From Bacillus sp. BA3 (GTDB taxonomy: Bacteria > Bacillota > Bacilli > Bacillales > DSM-1321): a stretch of 32,619 nucleotides of DNA. Both the position numbers and the translations under genes were made by a program. This document shows, piece after piece, positions 24,438 through 32,588 of the stretch. Location: positions 51,310 through 83,928 of the forward strand of contig PIZR01000011.1 of assembly GCA_002835675.1 (NCBI GenBank), given 5' to 3'. Position 1 is the stretch's first letter. Each line of letters starts with the position of its first letter. The notes beneath the pieces were generated by a model. The model had not been told where the DNA came from. It saw only the letters and a program-made list of their open reading frames with translations, and searched no databases.

Positions 24438-24440
24438 AAT

Positions 24441-25757
24441 ATGGCGAACCCGCACATATTGGAGATATTTTTAAAATTATTAGCAGTAGCTGTATTAATA
24501 GCATTAACCGCATTTTTCGTTGCATCGGAATTTGCAATCGTGAAAGTCAGAAGTTCCCGAATCAATCAATTGATTGAGGAAGGGCATAGAAATGCCCTTG
24601 CAGCCAAGAAAGTGACATCACATATCGATGAATACTTATCTGCCTGTCAATTGGGGATTACGGTAACCGCCTTAGGTTTAGGGGTATTGGGTGAACCGAC
24701 GGTCGAGGCCATCTTAAAACCATTGTTCACTAAATGGGGATTAGAGGAGTCCGTAAGTCACATCATCTCGTTCCTGATCGCCTTCGGTTCTGTAACATTC
24801 CTTCATGTTGTTGTCGGCGAACTTGCACCGAAAACGGTTGCGATTCAAAAGGCAGAAGAGGTAACCTTGCTATTTGCAAAGCCGTTAATCCTCTTTTACC
24901 GCATTTTGTACCCATTCATTTGGTTACTGAATGGTTCTGCACGTCTCCTGACGGGCATGTTCGGATTAAAGCCTGCGTCCGAGTCCGAAATGGCCCATTC
25001 CGAAGAAGAGCTGCGCATCATTTTATCGGAAAGCTATAAAAGCGGTGAGATTAACCAATCAGAATATAAATATGTCAATCAGATATTTGAATTTGATGAG
25101 CGCATTGCCAATGAAATCATGGTTCCGCGTACGGAAATGACCGTTATCGAAAAGGGCATGCCATTATTGGAAGTTGTTGAACTGATTCAGGAAGAACAAT
25201 ACACAAGGTATCCGGTCATAGACGGTGATAAAGATAATGTCGTGGGAATGGTCAATATCAAGCGACTTTATACAGCGACGATTACAGAAGATAATGTAAC
25301 AGCTTTGACGGTGGATTCCTTTGTAACACCCATTATCCGTGTTCTTGAAACGATCGCCATTCATGATTTGCTGCTGAAAATGCAGAAGGAACGGATCCAT
25401 ATGGCTGTTTTGACTGATGAATATGGCGGAACTGCCGGTCTTGTTACGGTTGAAGACATACTTGAAGAAATCGTCGGGGAAATCCGTGATGAATTTGACC
25501 AGGATGAACGTCCGCTCATACAAAAGATTGATGAAGGGCATTATGTATTCGACGCAAAAACATTGGTTGAAGATGTCAATGATACCCTTGCGATCGATTT
25601 GCCGGAGGAAGATATCGATACATTGGGAGGTTGGTTCCTGACAGGCAGATTCGAGATTGCTGTCGGGGATAAAATCGAATACGCCGGATATGAGTTTACT
25701 GTAAAGGAAATGGACGGCCACCATGTTTTATATGTTGAAGTGAAGAAGATTAAATAA
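24441..25757 (+). CDS. CorC/HlyC (CNNM) family membrane protein, MpfA/YhdP-like
   Basis: A 438-aa membrane protein with three domains: an N-terminal DUF21/CNNM membrane domain (~1-195, with FVASEFAIVKVRSSRI and VVGELAPKTVAIQKAE), a CBS pair (~215-335, NEIMVPRTEM, TRYPVIDG and YGGTAGLVTVEDILEEIVGEI) and a C-terminal CorC_HlyC domain (~350-435, DTLGGWFLTGRFEIAVGD). Relatives include B. subtilis MpfA (YhdP), implicated in Mg2+ export. AGAAGGA lies 10 nt before ATG 24441. The upstream MerR may be its regulator. The hemolysin name is historical; ion transport is the better inference. Confidence 0.92.
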   Translation: MANPHILEIFLKLLAVAVLIALTAFFVASEFAIVKVRSSRINQLIEEGHRNALAAKKVTSHIDEYLSACQLGITVTALGLGVLGEPTVEAILKPLFTKWGLEESVSHIISFLIAFGSVTFLHVVVGELAPKTVAIQKAEEVTLLFAKPLILFYRILYPFIWLLNGSARLLTGMFGLKPASESEMAHSEEELRIILSESYKSGEINQSEYKYVNQIFEFDERIANEIMVPRTEMTVIEKGMPLLEVVELIQEEQYTRYPVIDGDKDNVVGMVNIKRLYTATITEDNVTALTVDSFVTPIIRVLETIAIHDLLLKMQKERIHMAVLTDEYGGTAGLVTVEDILEEIVGEIRDEFDQDERPLIQKIDEGHYVFDAKTLVEDVNDTLAIDLPEEDIDTLGGWFLTGRFEIAVGDKIEYAGYEFTVKEMDGHHVLYVEVKKIK

Positions 25758-25774
25758 AACAGGATTACAACAAG

Positions 25775-25797
25775 AGCCGAAAGTGAAACTTTCGGCT
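25775..25797 (+). terminator. Terminator of the CorC/HlyC-type gene
   Basis: AGCCGAAAGT - GAA - ACTTTCGGCT followed by TTTTATTA, 18 bp after the stop. Confidence 0.92.
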
Positions 25798-25925
25798 TTT
25801 ATTATGTACGAAGATGTCTATTCGGTGTTTAGAACAATCGTCAAGGCAGACTGTTACTTAATTGGAAAATGAATTCATTAAAAATAACACTGTAGGTAAC
25901 TATTTTAGCTTGGAAAATGTTAAAA

Positions 25926-25955
25926 TTGACTTTGAGCAATGAATCTATCTATATA
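25926..25955 (+). promoter_or_regulatory. Sigma-A-type promoter of the rsbK-rsbM pair
   Basis: TTGACT (25926-25931) and TATATC (25950-25955) are 18 bp apart (CTATAT at 17 bp is an alternative), about 125 bp before the kinase start. No sigma-B-type -10 was seen in this gap. The remainder of 25798-26081 holds nothing recognised. Confidence 0.6.
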
Positions 25956-26081
25956 TCATTTTAAGTTTCAAAGAATATAAGGAAATTCTACAAAAAGTAA
26001 TACTAATGATAGCATTAAGATTTATTTTGCATGCCGTTTATTTATGGCTGGTATAAATAAGTATTGAAGGTGGGCGGGAAA

Positions 26082-28886
26082 ATGGGTTTTAAGAAGAAGC
26101 AAATGTTGGGATTTGGTTTGATCTTGCTTTTCTTGGCTATTTTACTTTCTTTCATGATGGTTACGCTTAACAATTTAAAGAGCAGCATGACTGAGATAGT
26201 TGAAAATCGCTATGAAAAAGTTTCAGATTCGATGGAAATCCGTCAGCTTTTTTCCAGGTCGGACCGTGAGATCCTGTTTGCAGCTAATGATGCAAACAAA
26301 GAAGAAAGAGCAGAGAGCCTCGAAATCATCAATGAGAATCATAGTTTGATTGAATCAAAAATTGCCGGGTTATCAGGTTCGTTAAATAAGGCGAAAGCAA
26401 AGCAATTATTGAAAGAGTTCGAGACTCAATATGCTTCTTACTCCATAACGGAGGCTGAAATCATCCAAAAGATAAAATCGGGAAACTCTTCGGATGATCT
26501 TTCAAGCCTGATGGAGGACCAAAGGGAAAAACGGACGAAAGTCATCAGTACGATGGATGAATTTAAGGATTACCAGGAAGGTGTCATGAACGATACCTTA
26601 AACAATTCGAAACAAACCTATGAAGATATGATTGGTTTTGTGATTTTTGCGGTTATTCTCAGCATTTTGGTTATTTCAGTAACGGTTGTTTGGATGATCC
26701 GCAGTACATCGAAAGATCTGCAATCGATTACGAAGGTCATCAAAAATATCGATTATAAAAATTTATCGGTCATACCGAGAGTTCCGGTTCGGACTACTGA
26801 TGAAATTGGTGATATAGCGAGATCTTTCAACGAAATGGCGGGATCGCTTGAAATCTATAATCAAAAAGAGAAAGATTTCACCGAAAAGATCAGTGAACAG
26901 AACTGGATCCAGACCCGTGTTGCAGATATAGCTACGATGTATCAGCGCATTGTTGATGTGGAGGTGCTGGCTGACCGGTTCATTACAAGACTTGCACCGA
27001 TGATGGGAGCTTCAATTGGAGCTTTTTACGTCAAACGGGGCGAGGGCGTGGATATGCGTTTTGTGAAGCTTGCAAGCTTTGCGGGAGATGGCGAAGATTC
27101 AGGCAGGCGTGAATTCCGTCTTGGCGAAGGTTTAATTGGACAATGCGCCCTTGAAAAGGAATCGAAAGTCATTGAAGATATTCCTGAAGATTTTCAATTG
27201 GTTACGACAGGATTAGGGGAGGTAAACCCGAAAAGCATTGTCATTGCGCCGGTCGTTTTTGAGGATGAAGTGGTGGCGATGGTCGAACTGGCGAGTTTGG
27301 AGAGCTTTACGAAGCTGCAAAAAACTTTCCTGAACCAGGTTCTTGATACTCTGGGCATCACGATTAATAATGTTGAGGGCCGGATGGAAATAGAGCGTTT
27401 ATTGCAAGAATCACAAGCACAGACCGAAGAGTTACAGGCTCAATCTGAAGAATTGCAATCACAGTCAGAGGAAATGCAAGCCCAATCGGAGGAACTGCAA
27501 ACACAGGCTGAGGAATTGCGAATGATCAATGAACAATTAGAAGAAAGAAATCGTGAAACTGAAGAAAAATCGAAAGAGCTTCAAGTCGCAAAATTGAATC
27601 TTGAAAAACAAGCGGAGGAATTAAAGTTAAGTTCCAAATATAAATCGGAGTTCATGGCGAATATGTCCCATGAATTGCGGACGCCGCTCAATAGTATCCT
27701 GATTTTATCAGAAATGCTTTCAGATCCGAATGATAGTAAATTAAACGAAGAGCAACAGGAATTCGCTCGGGTCATTAACTCATCAGGTCAAGATTTATTA
27801 ACGTTGATCAATGACATTTTGGATTTATCGAAAGTCGAGGTCGGAAAGCTTGAAGTAGTCTTTGACGAAATGAATTTGAGTGAGCTTCCAGAGCAATTGC
27901 ACCGTAATTTCGATCATGTAGCGAAGAAAAAGAACATTGACTTTATAATAGAAAAAAGTAAAAACGTTCCGGATATTTTCTTTACGGATGAACAGCGCTT
28001 CCAGCAAATTCTGAAAAACCTATTATCCAATGCATTTAAATTCACGGAAAAAGGTTCTGTGACTGTCCAAATCAAAAAAGCTGATGAAGAAAATGTAGCA
28101 CAATGGATACAGACAAAAGGAGCTAGCAATTGGGTTGAAATTAAGGTGACGGATACGGGCATCGGAATTTCTAAAGAGAAGCAAAAACTTATCTTTGAAG
28201 CGTTCCAGCAAGGTGACGGAGCTACAATGAGAAAATATGGCGGTACAGGACTAGGGCTATCGATTTGCCGGGAGTTCGCCAAACTTCTGGGAGGCTGGGT
28301 CATTGTAGATAGTGAGGAAGGGCAAGGCAGTACCTTTACTTTCTTTATTCCAAGCATGCCAGAAGGCTTCAAAAATGTCGGCGAAGCAATGGCTGCTTCT
28401 CCAGAAGTGGCAGCAGCCAACAACGATGATTCTGCCGCCGCACCTTTTGACGGTCAGGGAGAACCGGATGTAGTTATAGTGGATGAAGAAGATCGAGATA
28501 AGGCCAAACCATTCTGCAATAAAACAGTACTGGTCGTCGATGATGATCACCGTAATATATTTGCCCTGAAGAATGCGCTGAAGCATGAGGGGATGGAAAT
28601 CCTTACAGCTGAAAACGGCTATGAATGTTTGGAACTCCTTGAAAAAGGAAACAATATAGATGTCATTTTGATGGATATCATGATGCCAGGCATGGACGGT
28701 TACGAAACGATGACCAGAATTCGCGAGCAAAGTAAGTTCGAGGATCTTCCGATCATCGCGCTAACTGCGAAAGCGATGAAAGGCGACAGGGAAAAGTGCC
28801 TGAAGGCCGGCGCTTCCGACTATGTCAGCAAGCCGTTAAAATTAGATCAGTTGCTATCAGTCCTAAGGGTATGGCTGACTAATTGA
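26082..28886 (+). CDS. rsbK: Hybrid sensor histidine kinase, RsbK-like
   Basis: A 934-aa membrane kinase. Order: TM1 (~5-27); an extracytoplasmic helical sensor of CHASE3/4HB type (~28-180); TM2 (~182-205); HAMP (~205-262); GAF (~290-435); a heptad-repeat coiled coil (445-515); HisKA with His530 in MSHELRTP; HATPase_c (~635-755, with TDTGIGI and GGTGLGLSI); and a C-terminal receiver with Asp865 in LMDIMMPG. In B. cereus, the hybrid kinase RsbK phosphorylates RsbY to activate sigma-B, and RsbM methylates RsbK. The order kinase, methyltransferase, receiver-PP2C here matches. ATG 26082 is chosen over TTG 26064 because GAAGGTGG fits it. rsbV-rsbW-sigB are not in the window. Confidence 0.88.
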   Translation: MGFKKKQMLGFGLILLFLAILLSFMMVTLNNLKSSMTEIVENRYEKVSDSMEIRQLFSRSDREILFAANDANKEERAESLEIINENHSLIESKIAGLSGSLNKAKAKQLLKEFETQYASYSITEAEIIQKIKSGNSSDDLSSLMEDQREKRTKVISTMDEFKDYQEGVMNDTLNNSKQTYEDMIGFVIFAVILSILVISVTVVWMIRSTSKDLQSITKVIKNIDYKNLSVIPRVPVRTTDEIGDIARSFNEMAGSLEIYNQKEKDFTEKISEQNWIQTRVADIATMYQRIVDVEVLADRFITRLAPMMGASIGAFYVKRGEGVDMRFVKLASFAGDGEDSGRREFRLGEGLIGQCALEKESKVIEDIPEDFQLVTTGLGEVNPKSIVIAPVVFEDEVVAMVELASLESFTKLQKTFLNQVLDTLGITINNVEGRMEIERLLQESQAQTEELQAQSEELQSQSEEMQAQSEELQTQAEELRMINEQLEERNRETEEKSKELQVAKLNLEKQAEELKLSSKYKSEFMANMSHELRTPLNSILILSEMLSDPNDSKLNEEQQEFARVINSSGQDLLTLINDILDLSKVEVGKLEVVFDEMNLSELPEQLHRNFDHVAKKKNIDFIIEKSKNVPDIFFTDEQRFQQILKNLLSNAFKFTEKGSVTVQIKKADEENVAQWIQTKGASNWVEIKVTDTGIGISKEKQKLIFEAFQQGDGATMRKYGGTGLGLSICREFAKLLGGWVIVDSEEGQGSTFTFFIPSMPEGFKNVGEAMAASPEVAAANNDDSAAAPFDGQGEPDVVIVDEEDRDKAKPFCNKTVLVVDDDHRNIFALKNALKHEGMEILTAENGYECLELLEKGNNIDVILMDIMMPGMDGYETMTRIREQSKFEDLPIIALTAKAMKGDREKCLKAGASDYVSKPLKLDQLLSVLRVWLTN

Positions 28887-28914
28887 TTGATAGTACGGGT
28901 AAGGAAGGTTTTGC

Positions 28915-29748
28915 ATGAAGGATACTTTAACGATTGAAGAAAGAGAAGACTTGGAAATCGAATTATTGTTAGAGGCCGTCTATTCCGTTTCGGGCTTTGA
29001 CTTTCGCAAATATATGCGTTCTTCAATAAAAAGAAGAGTTGAAAATAGAATGAGACTGGACCATGTTCGCAGGATCAGCGGAATGATTGAAATGGTTTTA
29101 TATGAAAAAGGGTATGTCGAGAAGCTTTTGAGAGATTTTTCAATAAATGTCACTGAAATGTTTCGCGATCCGGATTTCTTTAAAGCCTTTCGTTTAAATA
29201 TTGTACCGCTCCTGAAAAAACTTCCGGAAATTAGAATTTGGCATGCGGGATGTTCAACCGGTGAAGAAGCCTTTTCCATGGCGATCATCCTCAAGGAGGA
29301 AGGACTTTATGATAAGGCGAGGATTTATGCCACTGATATGAATGATGAAGTCCTCCGTCATGCGGAAAAAGGAATATTGCCTTTAAATAGAATGCAGTCT
29401 TATACGAAAAACTATTTGCAAGCTGGAGGCAACCAGGAATTTTCGGAGTATTATACAACCGATTATCAAAATGCTTATCTTGATTCGAATCTCCTTAAAA
29501 ACATTGTGTTTTTTCAGCATAATTTAGTTACTGATGGTTCGTTCAATGAGTTTCATATCATCATGTGCCGGAATGTGATGATCTACTTTACCGGTGAATT
29601 GCAGACCTATGTTAATCAGTTGTTTTATGACAGCCTTTGTAAAGACGGCTTCCTTGCGGTTGGCAGCAAGGAAACACTTCATACATCATCCTTTTCGGAA
29701 GATTATGAGGACTTTGACTCAAAGGAACGAATTTATCGGAAATTGTAA
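28915..29748 (+). CDS. rsbM: CheR-type methyltransferase, RsbM-like
   Basis: A 277-aa SAM-dependent protein-glutamate methyltransferase. An N-terminal helical CheR domain (~10-75) precedes the catalytic domain, with FSINVTEMFRD (75-85), the SAM-binding HAGCSTGEE (110-118) and CRNVMIYF (218-225). It begins 28 bp after the kinase stop with AAGGAAGG 6 nt upstream and ends in a strong terminator, so the two form one operon. No CheB, receptor or other chemotaxis gene is near. In B. cereus, RsbM methylates RsbK and dampens sigma-B activation; the same role is inferred here. The likely substrate is the Glu-rich coiled coil of the kinase. Confidence 0.88.
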   Translation: MKDTLTIEEREDLEIELLLEAVYSVSGFDFRKYMRSSIKRRVENRMRLDHVRRISGMIEMVLYEKGYVEKLLRDFSINVTEMFRDPDFFKAFRLNIVPLLKKLPEIRIWHAGCSTGEEAFSMAIILKEEGLYDKARIYATDMNDEVLRHAEKGILPLNRMQSYTKNYLQAGGNQEFSEYYTTDYQNAYLDSNLLKNIVFFQHNLVTDGSFNEFHIIMCRNVMIYFTGELQTYVNQLFYDSLCKDGFLAVGSKETLHTSSFSEDYEDFDSKERIYRKL

Positions 29749-29784
29749 AAAGAAGGAGTCCGCATATAAGCGGACTCCTTCTTT
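29749..29784 (+). terminator. Terminator after rsbM
   Basis: AAAGAAGGAGTCCGC / GCGGACTCCTTCTTT, a perfect 15-bp stem with a 6-nt loop and a TTT end. It separates rsbK-rsbM from rsbY. Confidence 0.94.
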
Positions 29785-29825
29785 TTAATTTAGTGCATTA
29801 TTTTTCGATTTTTTTTCATTTCTAT

Positions 29826-29851
29826 GTTTAAGGTAACGGAAGAAGGGGTAT
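29826..29851 (+). promoter_or_regulatory. Sigma-B-type promoter of rsbY
   Basis: GTTTAA (29826-29831), a 14-bp spacer, then GGGTAT (29846-29851) matches the Bacillus sigma-B consensus. It lies after the rsbM terminator and upstream of rsbY, giving positive feedback if sigma-B is present. A TATAAT near 29920 may add a housekeeping promoter. Confidence 0.82.
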
Positions 29852-29958
29852 AAATAATGAGTTGGTCTCCCAATAGAATGACTGCCGTTGTTTATTATTA
29901 TTAAAAGAGACTGAACTTCGTTATAATATAATAGGAAAATCCCTATTAAGGGAGCTTT

Positions 29959-30024
29959 ATGAAAGTACTGATCCATATAAAAAAGATAAATGTTGCCGCT
30001 CGATATAAGCCAAAAGGGGAATGA
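29959..30024 (+). CDS. Possible 21-aa leader peptide before rsbY
   Basis: GGGAG is 4 nt before ATG 29959, which opens a 21-codon basic frame (MKVLIHIKK...KPKGE). It stops 4 nt before the rsbY ATG and runs through the rsbY ribosome site. Coupled translation is possible. The frame is short and may be incidental. Confidence 0.3.
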   Translation: MKVLIHIKKINVAARYKPKGE

Positions 30025-30028
30025 AAGA

Positions 30029-31171
30029 ATGACGATTTTAATCGTAGATGATAACCAGGTTAACCTTTTCGTTATAGAGAAAATTCTAAAACGAGCTGGC
30101 TATACGGATTTTCTATCATTAACTTCAGCTGTTGAGATGTTTGAATATTTACAGGTGGATAGTCCGCAACCTAAAGAGACTTCAGTTGATATCATTCTGC
30201 TCGATATCATGATGCCGGAGATCGATGGGATAGAGGCGTGCAGGAGACTTCAAAGCATTCCTCACCTTAGAGATATACCCGTAATTTTTGTGACCGCCCT
30301 TGAAGATTCAAACAAGGTTGCCGAGGCACTTGATGTTGGCGGAATTGATTATATTATGAAGCCTATCAATAAAATAGATTTACTTGCGAGGATTCGCGTG
30401 GGGTTAAGACTTAAATATGAAAAAGATTGGCATAAAATGCAGGATGAAAAAATCCGCAATGAATTGGATCTTTCCATGCAGGTTCAAAGCGGTTTATTAA
30501 GTGAACCCATTATAAATGATCACTTAACCATAAGGGCATCATACTTACCTGCGAATAAATTGGCAGGGGATATGTACTATTGGCATCGCATCGATGAAAG
30601 TCGGTATGGGATCATCCTGCTGGATATGATGGGGCATGGCATATCCGCCTCACTTGTGTGCATGTTCATTTCCTCCGTATTGAGGGATGCCATCAGGATA
30701 CATACTGATCCGGTGGCAGTAATAAACGAAATGAATCGCTGGATGAGTACCCTTAATAAAGAAGATAATCCAGTGCATTATTATTTTACCGCGATTTATA
30801 TGGTCATTGATACAGAGCAAAAGACTGTGGAATATGTGAATGCCGGACATCCTCCGGGCTTTGCTTTAATGGACGATGGAAAAGTGGCCTCGCTTTCAAA
30901 AGGGACATGCCCTGTGGGGTTCTTCACCGAAATGAAAATAGAGAAGTCAGTCATTCATTATGAAGAGAAGATTCAGCTCATGCTATTTACGGATGGAGTC
31001 ATGGAAGCGATAGATCGAGAAGGGACGGAAGGACTCGACCAAATAAAAGAAGCGGTCTCGACGAGATGGTTCGATTGTAAAGAATCTCCCCCTATCGATT
31101 TTTTGATGTCCCCGGAAATGCAGCAAGATCAACCGGATGATATGTGTGTTGTTGTTATTCAAGCAAATTGA
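30029..31171 (+). CDS. rsbY: Receiver-PP2C phosphatase, RsbY-like
   Basis: A 380-aa cytosolic response regulator. An N-terminal receiver (~1-125) has VDDN at 6-9, phospho-acceptor Asp59 in LLDIMMPE and a conserved Lys in MKPINK. A C-terminal SpoIIE/RsbU-type PP2C (~165-378) keeps its metal-binding motifs: AGDMYYWH, LLDMMGHGISASL, NAGHPPG, FTDGVMEA and QPDDMCVVV. In B. cereus, RsbY is phosphorylated by RsbK and dephosphorylates RsbV, which frees sigma-B from RsbW. The frame extends to ATG 29990, but AAAAGGGGA lies 8 nt before ATG 30029, which begins the receiver fold properly. It is transcribed from a sigma-B-type promoter. Confidence 0.9.
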   Translation: MTILIVDDNQVNLFVIEKILKRAGYTDFLSLTSAVEMFEYLQVDSPQPKETSVDIILLDIMMPEIDGIEACRRLQSIPHLRDIPVIFVTALEDSNKVAEALDVGGIDYIMKPINKIDLLARIRVGLRLKYEKDWHKMQDEKIRNELDLSMQVQSGLLSEPIINDHLTIRASYLPANKLAGDMYYWHRIDESRYGIILLDMMGHGISASLVCMFISSVLRDAIRIHTDPVAVINEMNRWMSTLNKEDNPVHYYFTAIYMVIDTEQKTVEYVNAGHPPGFALMDDGKVASLSKGTCPVGFFTEMKIEKSVIHYEEKIQLMLFTDGVMEAIDREGTEGLDQIKEAVSTRWFDCKESPPIDFLMSPEMQQDQPDDMCVVVIQAN

Positions 31172-31176
31172 ACAAG

Positions 31177-31207
31177 GAAGAGGCGGCAGATTATCTGCCG
31201 CATCTTC
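31177..31207 (+). terminator. Terminator of rsbY
   Basis: GAAGAGGCGGCAGAT / ATCTGCCGCATCTTC is a 15-bp stem with one mismatch and a minimal loop, 5 bp past the stop. The T tract is weak (TCTAT). Confidence 0.7.
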
Positions 31208-31263
31208 TCTATAAAAGGGGGGGATATGTTAAGAGAGTGAATCATATATTCGGCTATTTGCAA

Positions 31264-31437
31264 TTAACGGTCATTTTTTAATTTACCAATGCCATCTTGG
31301 AGATTGCCTTTTAATTTATCAACTTTACCTTCTGCTTGTAAGTGAGGATCATTTTTCGCGTTTCCGACTTGGTCTTTCGTTTCACCTTTAACTTTATTTA
31401 CAGCACCTTTTACTTTGTCTGATAAACCGCTCATCAT
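31264..31437 (-). CDS. csbD: CsbD-family general stress protein
   Basis: A 57-aa, very hydrophilic, Lys-rich protein with the CsbD pattern: SGLSDKVKGAVNKVKGETKD, then GNAKNDPHLQAEGKVDKLKG and a repeated GKLK-type end. CsbD proteins are abundant sigma-B-controlled stress proteins of unknown mechanism, probably intrinsically flexible. GGAGG lies before two adjacent ATGs (31437 and 31434); the second has better spacing (7 nt). A sigma-B-type promoter lies 30-54 bp upstream. It is convergent with rsbY, whose pathway it would report on. Confidence 0.9.
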   Translation of the reverse strand: MMSGLSDKVKGAVNKVKGETKDQVGNAKNDPHLQAEGKVDKLKGNLQDGIGKLKNDR

Positions 31438-31466
31438 GTTACCTCCTTTTTCTTTATATACTGTAT

Positions 31467-31491
31467 ATACCCATGAAGTGTACGGATAAAC
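31467..31491 (-). promoter_or_regulatory. Sigma-B-type promoter of csbD
   Basis: On the minus strand, AGGTTTAT (core GTTTAT, 31486-31491), a 13-bp spacer and GGGTAT (31467-31472) match the sigma-B consensus and lead directly into csbD. Confidence 0.85.
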
Positions 31492-31516
31492 CTGTTTTAT
31501 ATGGAGAAAAAGGAGT

Positions 31517-32275
31517 TTAAGAAGCGATTATAGCCCTTTTGCTTAACCTTTGAATGAACTGATATGACCGTTCAATGATATGATCCTTGTCATGATCCAA
31601 CGAGGCAACATGATATGAATTTTCAAGGGGCGCCATCTCTTTATCCCCGGACATGACCGTATCGTAAATCTGGTAGGAACATGAGTCTGGTACAACGTGA
31701 TCTTCTGGAGAATGGAAGATAAGAATCGGGCACGAAACGTCTATTAGTTTTTGACTGGAATGTTCCATTATATCAAGCAATTGATTAATCGCTTTTAACG
31801 GAACCTGGTCATTAGTGATTTCTTTAGTTGTATCGTCTTTTATGTCAGGTTTGCCCTCAGGAACGAAGCGTGGAACCGATTGGTTACGGTATATTTCATA
31901 TTCAGGAACTTCGAGAGCGGCATTGATGGTGAGAATTCCATCACAAGACACTTTTGTAGCTAAATCGAGAACAAGGGCGCCTCCCATTGATTGTCCGATG
32001 GCGAATACATGGGTGCAGGTTCGTTTTAATTTTGCATAAGCCATTTCAACATCTTGTATCCATTCCTGATAAGTACTCGTTTCCATTTCATATTCATCCG
32101 TCCCGTGGCCCGCCAGTCGAGGAGCGAAGACAGTAAAGCCTTTGGCGGCAAATTTTTCACCTAAATATCTTACGCTTTGTGGCGTTCCGTTAAAGCCATG
32201 GCAAATAAGAATGCCGATAGAATTGCCGGGTAAGAAAAAAGGTTCCGCACCTGGTATTACCATTGCTGCTGTCAT
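31517..32275 (-). CDS. Carboxylesterase / monoacylglycerol-lipase-like hydrolase (Est30/YvaK type)
   Basis: A 252-aa cytosolic alpha/beta hydrolase. The nucleophile elbow is GQSMGG with Ser96, the acid is Asp192 in SPEDHVVP, and the base is His222 in NSYHVASLDHD. The oxyanion-side motif CHGFNGTP (25-32) and PRLAGHGTD (52-60) match the Geobacillus Est30 / B. subtilis YvaK carboxylesterase group, which cleaves short-chain esters and monoacylglycerols. AAAGGAG lies 8 nt before the ATG. It appears monocistronic. In Bacillus, yvaK lies next to secG-rnr, so this may be a paralogue or a rearranged copy. Confidence 0.92.
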   Translation of the reverse strand: MTAAMVIPGAEPFFLPGNSIGILICHGFNGTPQSVRYLGEKFAAKGFTVFAPRLAGHGTDEYEMETSTYQEWIQDVEMAYAKLKRTCTHVFAIGQSMGGALVLDLATKVSCDGILTINAALEVPEYEIYRNQSVPRFVPEGKPDIKDDTTKEITNDQVPLKAINQLLDIMEHSSQKLIDVSCPILIFHSPEDHVVPDSCSYQIYDTVMSGDKEMAPLENSYHVASLDHDKDHIIERSYQFIQRLSKRAIIAS

Positions 32276-32559
32276 AATCCCATCTCCTTTAATTTGCTAT
32301 ACTTAAATTAAAATTAACTATTCCGATTATTTTACTTGGTTATATAATATCATAATGAAAATTATGAAGTCAACTTGGTTATATGCCAAATTTCATTATA
32401 AACAGGCATTAAAAAAAGATACAAAGATACTTAGTTAGGTCTATCCCGTGTTTGTTGCCATTCTTACCATTATATAAGTACTGTCCTTGCATTGTTGATA
32501 AACAGAAGGAGCTAAAATAACCGGTTGCAGGGTATAAATAAAAGAAAAGGAAAAAAGAG
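32276..32559. other. Non-coding, AT-rich stretch
   Basis: No convincing gene is seen on either strand. It contains a direct repeat ACTTGGTTATAT (32334-32345 and 32373-32384) bracketing an inverted repeat TCATAAT-GAAA-ATTATGA (32350-32367), possibly an operator region. Confidence 0.5.
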
Positions 32560-32588
32560 TTGACTTTAAACTGAAATGGGATTAATAT
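32560..32588 (+). promoter_or_regulatory. Strong sigma-A-type promoter leading out of the window
   Basis: TTGACT (32560-32565), 17 bp, TAATAT (32583-32588). The gene it serves lies beyond the window end. Confidence 0.65.

Noticed and set aside
24270..24440. Known Mg2+ (M-box) or Mn2+ (yybP-ykoY) riboswitch
   Set aside because: I could not recognise the conserved core of either class; only short local stems are visible.
24441..25757. Hemolysin (toxin) annotation
   Set aside because: The DUF21-CBS-CorC_HlyC architecture belongs to the CNNM ion-transport family; the hemolysin label is historical.
28915..29748. Chemotaxis receptor methyltransferase CheR
   Set aside because: The fold is right, but there is no chemotaxis gene nearby and the gene is operonic with a hybrid kinase, which fits RsbM better.
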